Shown here: positions 12,108 through 22,217 of the stretch, piece by piece
Position numbering within the stretch: the first letter of the stretch is position 1
How the letters are laid out: each line of letters opens with the position of its first letter
Program-made: the position numbers and the translations under genes
The notes under the pieces: model-generated
Databases searched by the model: none
Seen by the model: the letters and a program-made list of their open reading frames with translations, nothing else
Told to the model about the DNA's origin: nothing
From: Antedon mediterranea
Lineage: Eukaryota > Echinodermata > Crinoidea > Comatulida > Antedonidae
NCBI RefSeq assembly: GCF_964355755.1
Contig: NC_092673.1
Location: 32,869,648 to 32,933,647, forward strand
DNA length: 64,000 nucleotides
Reading direction: 5' to 3'

Positions 12108-15100
12108 GAGCAACCTATAGTGAACATTTGTACCAAGTATCAAATGTTTTTGAATACGAAAAGTATTTTTTATCGATGTTTTTTGTATATGTTTTTAAGC
12201 AAAATTCTATCCAAAACCCGAATTTTTATGTTAAATGTGATATTTAATATTGAAGTGCTTTGAATACGTTGATGAAATTTGGAGATATGAAACTTTGTTA
12301 GGAGTAGAACCAGCTTCCAGCATTGAATTTTAAAAATATGTTCATATTACTCATTAATTAATAATAATTATTAATAAATTAATAGAAAACTAGAGAGGGC
12401 ACTTTTCGAAAAGAAAATGAATGTTTTTTTATGTGCGTTATTATTCCGCTCGAGTTTATTCAATGTACTGTAATATACACTGTTATACTACTTTATTGGA
12501 AAGTAATTATTTTTGTGTGAATCTTCTTGGAGTTGTTTGAAAGCGTATGCGCTTACTTCTTTTCTTCAGAAAACATCTAATTTAGGTCTTAAAGTGACAA
12601 CTATACACCTCACACCACCAACCTCCAACACACTAGTTTCTGCCCACACACACTTCATCTCCTGAACTAACATAGTACAGTATAAGTCAAATTAATTGTT
12701 CTAATTTTTTTTTTTATTGCTGCCTCAAAGAATATTATATAATAGTAACAATATCAGAAAGGTAGATAGGTATTGTAATAATTTTTAAATTTAAAAATGT
12801 TAAAAAAAATATGAATATATGTTTATACATACATTATAAATGAAATATATTAACTACTATTTTAGTAATGCATACACACAAGTACAGAATATCAGAAATC
12901 AATGAATCATGTGTCTAAATGTGGCATTATTAGGCTAATTTGCTTTGAGAAAAACATTGATGCCATTGGCCTATACAAAAATCAAGGCAATTAGACAAAA
13001 TATTTACATAAACAATTAATACTAATACTGGTAGGCATAAAATAATAGTGTATATAAACTTTCCTTAAATAATAACAGTATAGGGCCTTACCAATATATT
13101 TAATACATAATATATGAACTATATTACACATAAAAAGTATAAATGAATTTATAAGGACATGATGATTATCAAAAATAGTCAATATCATTAAATTTTTAAC
13201 TCATTACCGGCATTATAAATAATATTTTAAAAAGATAAGAATGCAAGTAAATATCAGATTCATAGTCCTCATTATACACAATGATTTCCTACTATCACAT
13301 ATTAAAATATAAAACAATCATGTAGCCTTTAATGACTTTACATGGAGGTCTATTCAAATAAATTTAAATAAAAGGGTCATAATATGTCTTCGTCTCCAGT
13401 TCGTGGAAATTGAAGTTAGGATTCTGGACATCATTTCAACAACAAAAAATATTCAAAATATCCTGCCAGTTCGCATTCAAGACCTGCAACCTGCTTAGTT
13501 TTTAATACGAGTACTGCTTTCTATACACATAACTTTGATTTCTGCAAAAAAAACAAAACTCTGTAATAATGTACTTTAATTACTGTAATAATCTAGGTAT
13601 AGATTATGTTGACCGGGCCAGTGAGAGTGCGATCGACTGTACTACCATAAGTCCTGTAGGTGTATACAACTTATTTCTTGTCTACAAAGTGTATAGTAGT
13701 ATGCTAATAGTACTATTATTAGATTAGGTAGTTGGGAGTAGTTTGGAGAGATACATCTATCTATAAAAGAGTACTGTATATATGGAACTATCTGTGTTAG
13801 CCGCCTTTGTATTTTTAGATATAATACCAATAGGTACTATGTATTGGGAAACAATTCAACAGTTATGAATAAAAAAAGTCCTATGTACTCTGTATGTTGG
13901 AGGAAATAAGCATAAGAGCAAATAACGCCTTGACCACAGGGTGTAAGTCACTATTTTGAATCAGTAGTATGACTTCTTAAGAAGTAATTTAAAAATTATC
14001 ATTGTATGATCAAAAAGAAATATTATAATATCTAACTTTCTCCTTTATATAAATATATTATTTTATCCAAGGGGTTGCAAACACAAGTGTTCACATGTCT
14101 TGTTAAGTATTGCACCTTTGTCCTGTCTTTATGTTTTCTGTAATGTCACTGCACTAACGGGTGACCGGTAAACGAGCTTCGCTTTTACGGTTATCCATCC
14201 ATAAGTTGTTCATCTCTTATGTTCAGAAATTGAAATGGTAAATAAACTGAAACTGAAACTGTGCTTATGTGGTACAGGTTGACGAGCCAGGAATGATGGT
14301 AGTGCCAGTATACCGTGTAGTTTAGCCTCAAGGCAATACCATGTACCGTAGCTGGAGTAGCTTGGAAAAATACAGTAGAGATTTATGAGACTTGGTGTGT
14401 GATGATTCAGTATGATAAATTTGTGCTGTGAAAGACAAAATTGTAGAATTAGGAAGAAAATATTGTAAAATATAACAAGGAAATTATACTATAGTATAAT
14501 TAAGGGGTAACCGTATAATACATAATTAATAGTAATAATGGCAATTACTTATATTATGTATAAATTACAATATTACAAATAAATTCATATATTATTTTAT
14601 TATAAGGAAATCTGTTTTAGAATGAGAAAAAGCCGTCCCAACACAGATTTGAACCCAGCTATCAATAAAGCTATAAAACAAAATAGACCATATTGTAGCC
14701 GGACTGGGTAGCGTAGACTTACTTGAGGCCTAGGCATAGTACGATTAGCTAGAAGGATACAGGTCAACCCGTACCCATGCCATGCCAACACGCTCGTACC
14801 CAAATTTTGGTTTAAATATATCCAAAATTTTGGCTTACTCGTACCCATCATGGGCTGCCTAGTAGTAGTAGTAGTAGTAGTGGTAGCCTAGCCTAAGGCA
14901 GCAGGCCCGGCCCTAGCCTACTACAACTTAAGTCTAGGCCTAGCCTAGTAGGCCTCTAGGCCTAGCCTAGCTAGAGGCCCTAGGCCTAGTAGTTAACATC
15001 ATACATACACCCTAGAGCCTAGTAGTAGCTACCTACTACTCACTAGCTAGGCCTAGGTAGTAGCAGTAGTAGTTATTGTAGTAGTATTATTGTATTGTAG

Positions 15101-15646
15101 TATTAGTTGTAGATGTCCGGTGATCCTTGGTCACTTGTCTAGATCCCCTAGTAGGCCTAGGCTAGGCCTAGTACGTAGTTATTCTTCAACAGTCACACAA
15201 TTCAGATTCTGCCGGCCGCTGATTGCTAGTGAACAGGGGGAGGGAGAGAAAGAGTTAGAAGAACTGAAATAAGCCGTGACGTATAATAAACATCATACAA
15301 AATAATAATATAACTAACGAATCCGTATAATATAATAATGTTGTATGTTATAAAGTAAAGTAAATGCGTTTAATATAATACAATTATATTATAATATAAT
15401 GTATTTTATTAATAATATAATACTAAATGTTCATAATATAATGCTAAAACCAAATAATATAATACAAAAAGTCAATAATTTGTTACATTTTTCACATAAT
15501 ATATTAGAAATAGATATAATATAATGCTAAAACCAAGTAATATAATGCAAAACGTATAATTCATTACAATACAATATATAATATAATAAAAAATTGATAT
15601 AATAATATAATATTTTGAATACTTCAGACAGCTGAGGCTTGCCATA
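12108..15646 (-). repeat. Right arm of the 7.26-kb palindrome
   Basis: Reverse complement of 8384-11924. Small differences from the left arm (single-base changes and short indels, for example in the CCTAGG-rich block) argue against simple assembly duplication and for a real, somewhat aged inverted repeat. Confidence 0.85.
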
Positions 15647-15652
15647 GAAAAC

Positions 15653-16682
15653 CCAGAATAAACATGTTGTTTTATTATTATTAGTTATTTATGGAGTAGA
15701 ATTTGTTTAAGTTTAAAAGAAAATGTATTTTTTGAAGGTGCCAATTTAATTTCGTCGGGGAGATCATTAAATAATTTTGTGTCACTATAACGGATATTAT
15801 GTTGCATTAATGTTAATTTGGTAAAGGGAGGGTGGAGATTACAGGAGGATCTAGTTTTATGGGTATGAATGCTATTATTTTTTATAAAGTTGCAAGAAAG
15901 TTTGGTTGGAAGTAGACAGTTGACATGTTCATAGACGAAGGTGCATTGTTGGAGGATATTGATGTTTTGGACAGTTAATAATTTAAGGTCAGAGAAAAGC
16001 TCACTAGTGTGATCTAGGCGTGAAACATATTGAATAAAATTGGACCAAGACAACTGCCCTGAGGTATACCCGATGTGACTGGAAGTACGGAAGAAGTAGC
16101 CCCCCTGAAACAAACTTTCTGATTCCTGTCAGTCAAGTATGAAGATATCCATTTCCAGATATTACCTTGAATATTAAAATTTACAGCAATTTTTGTTAAT
16201 AAGATGTCGAAGGGCATTTTATCAAATGCTTTGCTCATGTCTATAATTGCTGGCTCACGTTTGTCAAGAATTTTTGACCAGTGATAGGTAACATTATTGA
16301 GTTGAGTTACGCAAGATTTATGTTTGACAAAACCATGTTGATTAGGGTTAAGTAAACCGTTGTCATACGTAAAGTTATTAATGTTATTTACGATAATCTT
16401 CTCTAAAATTTTACACACCAATGAAGAAAGGGCCACTGGTCTATAATTAGTTATCGCTGCCTTATCGCCAGATTTATGAACTGGAATAGTATTTACACAT
16501 TTCCAATCATTGGGCACAGTACCAGTATTAAGGGAAGTACGATATAGCAACCAAAGGGGATAGGCAATTGAATGCGATATCGGCTTGAGTAATTTGACTG
16601 ATATTAAGTCTGGTCCAGGAGCGGAATTAGACCGAAATGTAGATATGGTGTTAATTATATCATTCGGACTAAATGAAATATC
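15653..16682 (-). pseudogene. CR1/L2-like reverse transcriptase fragment, internally deleted
   Basis: The minus strand reads from the pre-RT SAPGPD motif through SGDKAAITNYRPVALSS, KHKSC and IDMSKAFDKM to SGIPQGSCLGPILFN. After a frame change it jumps to the post-RT region (LLTVQNINILQQ...YEHVN..LPTK) and the C-terminal DTKLFNDLPDEIK...FKLKQILL. The catalytic YADD block is missing, so the element is dead. Its 3' UTR continues at 8112-8377 across the palindrome insertion. Confidence 0.75.
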
Positions 16683-16925
16683 AGCATAGTGTGATCAATG
16701 GTATCGAATGCCTTAGAAAGATCTATGAATAGGCCAGACGAAAACAACTTATTATGAATAGCATCCACAATGTTGTTGGTAAGATCAATTAAAGCAAAAG
16801 AAGTGGAATAATTTTGTCTGAAACCGTATTGTTTATTGTAGAGAATGTTGTTTTGGTTAATGAAATCATACGTACGGTCATAGATAAGTTTTTCAAGAAT
16901 CTTGTGCATTAAAATGTGTTAAGAA
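16683..16925 (-). pseudogene. Second RT fragment abutting the first
   Basis: Encodes KILEKLIYDRTYDFI...NKQYGFRQNYST...LFIDLSKAFDTIDHTML. This covers the same RT blocks that the neighbouring fragment also contains (NYRPV...KAFDKM). The duplication of domains and the sudden break at about 16683 show that two different copies are joined end to end. Confidence 0.65.
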
Positions 16926-18520
16926 ACTAGTAATTGTATGAATATTATTTTAATTAAACACACTGTGTATACTGTAAAAAAACAATTTAAATCAATCATA
17001 ATGAAAACGTTATGAGAGTAGATATACACAAATTGTAAACGAATGTGAAATAAATGAAATTTATTAGTATCTGTATTGTGTTTAATTTAGACAATTACAG
17101 TATAGGGACTATGGACTGTGTTAACTTGCTAAAATTGAACATTATGAGAATAGTTTTAGAACAATAAATATGTTCATGGAGAAATTATATATTTCACACA
17201 TAAAAGTAAGATATTATGCTGTCATATTATTTATGTTCTGATTCCCTGTGTTTAGATAAGGATGCTTTAGACCAGGTCCGCCAAATATTATTAGCCAATC
17301 AAAATTGTATACTTTTTTGAGGGAAAATGTTATCCTCCTCTGAAGCCTAAAATTTGCATGTCCAGTATAAAAGTGGAATGTAATAGATATTAAAGGGAGG
17401 AAGAGAGAATAAGATCAGAGTAGATAAACGGAAAGATGATAAAGAAAATAAGGCTTGACTGGTAGTAAGATGTATTAATCGAGTTACAAGAAATAAAAGT
17501 TCTAGTTGAGTTAAATATACTTTTTGTATGAGTTATCATTCAGTGACAGTGTACGTCGCGTGGAGTTATATATATACGCCTGAGAAAGCTCGGAACCAAC
17601 TAAAATATTCACTACATATGCATACAATTGGATAAAAATAATTATTATTTTGTTAGACTAGAGTCTAATTTTAATTTGTATAATATACGCAAATGAAAGA
17701 GAAAGGTTGTGAAAACAAATAGTAATAATAATTTGATTGCTTAACAATGGTGGCTGGGAGATACTATACCCATGGCACGCTAGGACGGACATAACTATGT
17801 CAAGTTGACCTCGTGCCATACATACCCTTTTCCGGCATGCAGTGTACTCTTATGAAAGTTGTGGTTCACTGTTTACGCATGGCGTATGTAACTAAACTAA
17901 AAAAGTGATAGGTAAATGTAATTTTTTTACTATGGTTTTCTCTCCCTTCTTCCCACCTCCCTTAGCATTTAAACAATTGTAACATCCCACCACCGTCTTT
18001 TCCCTCAACATTATTTTCTTCTATAGCGTTCTATTTATATTCAAACTTAGTTTCAGTGACTTGTTTAAAACACAGCGAAAACCACCCCGACCATCATTGT
18101 TGTTATATGTTTGTCGTCAACTCATTTCGTTGTTTTCGTTTTTTTTATTTACAGTCGGATTGTGTTTTCATCTTTTTAAAAGTTTATCTGTCAATTTTGT
18201 CTGCATTGTTCCCGTCGTCATAATTAACATGGTACAACTTTAAATCTGTGACTTTGTATATTATACAAAACTAAATATAAAGGTATATAGTAATTTATAC
18301 ATTTCAGTATCTTCATCGTGTTTTTATTCTACTCACTACTTACTGCTTAATCATACTAACACAATAAAGCACACACACATAACGTGATTCTAATTCTAAA
18401 AGCACAATTTATTTTTAAAACCAAATCACCAAACAAATTTACTTAGTTTATACGATTATTGTTTATGAGTAGGCCTATATATTTTATATATTTTAAAATA
18501 CTAAAGTAATATGCTTATCA
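16926..18520. other. AT-rich region, nothing recognised
   Basis: No gene supported. It contains short, low-complexity open stretches on both strands and no clear repeat boundary. Confidence 0.45.

Positions 18521-18524
<4 letters not shown>

Positions 18525-18551
<27 letters not shown>
18525..18551. repeat. (TA)n microsatellite
   Basis: An uninterrupted TA dinucleotide run next to the Penelope-like fragment. PLE insertions are often bounded by such runs. Confidence 0.8.
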
Positions 18552-18555
<4 letters not shown>

Positions 18556-18561
18556 CCAAAG

Positions 18562-18850
18562 GCAAATTACTGAAAAAAATGACAATGCTGTGGGTATCAG
18601 TGGCTGGATCTCAATGGAGATACAAAAATAAAAAGCGAAAAGCTAAATCAAAACGATAAAGTAAACAGCCAGAAAAGTTAGCAGAGCTTTCGGGCAACAC
18701 TAGCCCTTCATCAGTGCAAGTGAAGGAATTTGGATAACGTCAGAGTATAAAGCTGGCAAGTGCTGCCTGGGTGGACAGGAATAATAGAAATATAACAAAG
18801 GGAGCCAGGGTGGAGTCTGAATAAGAGTGGAAAACAAAGAAGGTAGCTGA
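18562..18850 (-). mobile_element. Penelope-like element fragment with a hammerhead-like core
   Basis: On the minus strand the sequence reads ACTGATGAAGGGCTAGTGTT, then GCCCGAAAGCTCTGCT. CTGATGA, a GGGC/GCCC stem with a TAGTGTT loop, and GAAA occur in the order of a hammerhead ribozyme core (18688-18714). Penelope-like retroelements are known to carry hammerhead motifs in their terminal repeats and often sit between TA runs, as here. Stem III and stem I are not clear, so the motif is probably degenerate. No RT or GIY-YIG domain is in the fragment. Confidence 0.5.
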
Positions 18851-18885
18851 TATATATATATCACTAATATTATATATATCTTAAC

Positions 18886-18935
18886 TGTTTGGGCTACCCT
18901 GGGTAAATAAATGTAAATAATAATAATAATAATAG
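18886..18935 (+). mobile_element. 3' tail of a non-LTR element or SINE
   Basis: GGGCTACCCTGGGTAAATAAATG followed by (AAT)n is the form of a target-primed retroelement 3' end. Nothing coding is attached. Confidence 0.4.
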
Positions 18936-19542
18936 GTTTACCACTAATTTGAGCATTAACACTTCACCTAAACTACAATATTTCGATTAACTACGGTAGG
19001 TTAGTTATACATTTATCATTAAAGCAAATTTGAATATAGTAATTTACTGGCTGCCTGCTAGGTTCTAGACGTACGGCAATTCGGCTTAATATATTAATAA
19101 AAAGAATACCATTTTGGCATATATGGCGTGCCATAACTTTACAGGGTAAAAAAACTAAATAAATTGCCCGCTGATGGCGCTACGTCAAATAACGAAACAA
19201 TCAAGTATATAAGTGATCTCACGCGGAAACAGTAATATAATGTAATATCATTATTGTTCATAAATTCTTCAATAAACTGGCAAAGCTTAACTAATTGCAA
19301 ACATTTTTCAAAAATAGTCAAAACTTGTTACTTATATTTTCAAAGTCATTAAAATGAATATTTCTAAACAGGGAATTAAAAGTATAGGTCTACTACAAAC
19401 TTGTAAACATTACATTATACACTACTACTAAATTAACACATTAAATGAAAAGAATAATTATTATACAATAATATAGGTAATCTACAATATGTAGGTATAA
19501 ATTAACAATAAGAATACAATATCATAATGAAATGCAACTATA
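18936..19542. other. AT-rich spacer, nothing recognised
   Basis: No gene, RNA or clear repeat structure was found in this stretch. Confidence 0.4.
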
Positions 19543-19545
19543 TTA

Positions 19546-19622
19546 GGCCTAAAAAAAATAGTTTGTTTGCTGTCAAGTTTTTTTTTTTTTGGTAGAGGGG
19601 GGCGGGTGGAAAAAAGTTTAAA

Positions 19623-19654
<32 letters not shown>

Positions 19655-20822
19655 AATTTCTCTGTTAATTGCTCGCGAATTTGAGAGTAACAAAACACAC
19701 TGAATAAAACAACGAGCTCAAAACTCTATTCATAATTTGTTTCACACTTTAATTCTGTTTTGGGCGCGTTAGGCCCCGTGTCTTAACTAGCCTAGGCTAG
19801 GCCAACTACTACACAGTAGGTCGTTGTTAGCAGGCCTAATTAAATATTTTAATTTTTAGAAGCTAGTGTACCGTATATTTCGGTGTATAAGTCGCACCTG
19901 TGTATAATAAGACGCACCCGACCCCTAACTGAGAGTAAAATATCGGTATTTTGTATATCGTCGATGTATAAGACGGCCGCGCCTAGCCTCAACAAGAAGG
20001 GAAGTCCCCCATTCCGTCAGTTCTTTCTAACTTGTTATGAATTATGAGTGCATGACCGCACGTGTGTGTGGGCTAGCCTCGCTCGATCCTTTTATCGAGA
20101 GGCGCACGTTTTCACGGACAATCGTATTCGATTAGTATCTATGTATCCTAGAAGTGTGTACGCTAGGTCTATGCTATAATCAACTGGAGAATATACTAGT
20201 CGAATACTGTGTACACAATGTGGTTGCCAAGAAGGGCTCGCTCGCGCTGGGGGTACGACGGTCGTGCGTATAACTATAATACTATTCCAATCGTAAACGT
20301 CGTTTTCAAATGAAATTTTATCGGAGCGCCTAAAACAGCTCCATAATGAACAAATCTTTTCATCATATTTAGTACAAAATCACGCTAAAATGCCTTGAAA
20401 ACTAGCAGGTTGCTGTTACGCTAGTACACTGTAGCTAGGCTAGGCCTACTCTTTAGACTTTAGTAATACTAATAGGCCTAGGCCTTACCTTAAAAATCCC
20501 AGGCCTTGCCAACGAGGTGGCGATATCTGTGTGTTGAGGCATTTATGTTCAGTGTATAAGACGCACCCTTAATTTAGAGGTTAAATTTGCGTGTCAAAAG
20601 TGCGATTATACACCGAAATATACGCTACGTTATTATTTTTATTGTTTCATCCTCGCACACTCGATTTTTACACCTTTTCGGCCAAAAAAAATCATTAAAA
20701 AAAATTTTTTTTTTAAAGCGCCCTCAACGTAAAAAAAAAACTTTTTCTTATTTCCGCCCCAAATTTTTGCCGAAATTAGGGGCGGCGGATGACAGCAAAC
20801 AAAGTATTTTTTTTTTTTGGCC
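19546..20822. mobile_element. PIF/Harbinger-like non-autonomous element
   Basis: Terminal inverted repeats start GGCCTAAAAAAAATAG and continue to TTTGTTTGCTGTCA on the left, mirrored at 20790-20822 on the right. Both sides are flanked by TTA (19543-19545 and 20823-20825), the TWA target duplication typical of PIF/Harbinger. There is no transposase. A second inverted repeat (about 19873-20628; termini TATATTTCGGTGTATAA) lies inside, so one MITE appears nested in another. It also carries a long T run (about 19623-19650). Confidence 0.65.
19873..20628. mobile_element. Nested MITE with GTATATTTCGGTGTATAAG termini
   Basis: The left end has GTATATTTCGGTGTATAAGTC and the right end has the reverse complement form TTATACACCGAAATATAC. 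Internal GTGTATAAGACGCACCC occurs near both ends. No open frame. Confidence 0.5.
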
Positions 20823-20825
20823 TTA

Positions 20826-21698
20826 GCCTAAAACTATACAATTATTACCATTACACCATTACAGAAATATTAATTATGGAAATTATAAGAAAAAAACAAC
20901 GAAATAAAATCAAATTATGTTAATCAAAGGTAACAACAAAATTGAAAAATATTTTGTTGATTCACCACTGCAAGTTAACTAATAGTAATGATATATGTGA
21001 ATGGATATAATTGCAAGTGGATACAACGTACGAGTGTGGATAATAGTAATATACGAAGGATTTAATAATGTGAGTGAATGATTATTACACAATTATATGC
21101 GAAAAAATTATTTTGAAAAAGTTCTTCAAACTCAAGCTGAGGTAACTATTTCCTAATAAAGCAAATCTAACTCTAAATTTACAATTTGTATTTAAAAAAA
21201 ATATTGATACATTCATTCATTTACTGTATTCAATAATATGTAGGCTACTGGCCCAAGTACAATAATTAAAATGTACTTTTAAATTTGAGTAGTGGTAACA
21301 GCAAAATAACTATTTCTCTTTTTATATGCGAAAAAGGTTTACTAGGCCTATAAACGATGTTCCAATGTAATATATAATGCTAACATTACTTAATACTACA
21401 CAATTTGTACAGTAATATTATTGAAAACATTCATCACTGAATTAGATAATTATGACACTAATATTACAAAGTAGGTTCATTAAAATGTTTTAATGAAAAA
21501 TATAATTGACAATTGACAATGATCAAATTAAAACGTATGGATATGCCGTCACATTATAATATTGAATTGTTCTCAACTGTTACAAGTGTCGTTGTCTTAT
21601 TAAATTAAAATTAAAAATTAAATGATAAGTAAACATTGATATAATAGGATTATGTATAGTGTATTATGGATTTGTTGTAAAATGCAATGTATGATACT
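20826..21698. other. AT-rich spacer, nothing recognised
   Basis: No coding or repeat structure I can support. Confidence 0.4.
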
Positions 21699-21706
21699 GT
21701 ATAAAT

Positions 21707-21980
21707 CAGCGTTCCGCAAACTTTTTATCTCGCGGACTAAAATCCTCTTCCCGGAACCAACCTGCGGCCCAACTTCACAACTGCACCAACGAAATGAAGG
21801 TAATGAAAGTCCGTGACACCTCAGCCCCAACGGTTGGAGCTGATGTAAGAATATTTTAGGTCCCAGTTTTCAGCAACACCAAATCATGTTTTTTTCACAA
21901 TTTCATAAGCCACTCCGCGGCCCTTCAAAGGTGTTTCGCTTCCTAAGTTTGGGTCGCGGCCCATAGTTTGCGAAACGTCG
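21707..21980. mobile_element. hAT-type MITE
   Basis: The element is 274 bp, with termini CAGCGTTCCGCAAACT and AGTTTGCGAAACGTCG. The flanking 8-bp duplication GTATAAAT is perfect (21699-21706 and 21981-21988). The CAG...start, the GCGGCCC-type subterminal sequence and the 8-bp duplication fit hAT MITEs. It is ~240 bp downstream of the VLIG stop codon, so it may lie in or near that gene's 3' UTR. Confidence 0.85.
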
Positions 21981-22217
21981 GTATAAATTAATGACATTTT
22001 GTAATGTTTTTAGACAATCTTCAAAAAACTAGCAAAATACCTATTATACAACAGTGTAATATTCAAAATGCCATGGAAAGCCTACATGCCACTGTCCCGT
22101 ACAAAAGTGTACATATAATAATGAAGTTGGTACTGTACAATTGCACGTCCATTAACAGTAGAGCCTAGAGGAATAGTCGCAATTTATCAATCGCTCTTAT
22201 ATCAATTTGTTGGTTAT

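Larger units (their letters stand above)
8384..15646. mobile_element. 7.26-kb near-palindrome, foldback-type element
   Basis: The two arms (8384-11924 and 12108-15646) are reverse complements over ~3.54 kb with only scattered substitutions and small indels. They are separated by a 183-bp unique loop (11925-12107). The outer ends read TATGGCAAGCCTCAG and CTGAGGCTTGCCATA. A 6-bp direct duplication GAAAAC flanks them (8378-8383 and 15647-15652). The outermost ~370 bp of each arm is built of iterated ATTATATTA-type subrepeats, as in Foldback/Galileo-type elements. Further in come CCTAGGCCTA-rich DNA and a captured retroelement tail. I see no transposase or other real gene. The insertion model is supported because the two flanks together form one retroelement 3' UTR. 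Confidence 0.75.

Noticed and set aside
8757-15272. Several 60-83-residue open frames in the palindrome arms as genes
   Set aside because: Mirrored in both arms by symmetry, low complexity or without ATG, no recognisable domain.
8384-15646. Maverick/Polinton because of long inverted repeats and a 6-bp duplication
   Set aside because: No polymerase, integrase, ATPase or capsid frame in the arms or loop, and the termini do not start with AG.
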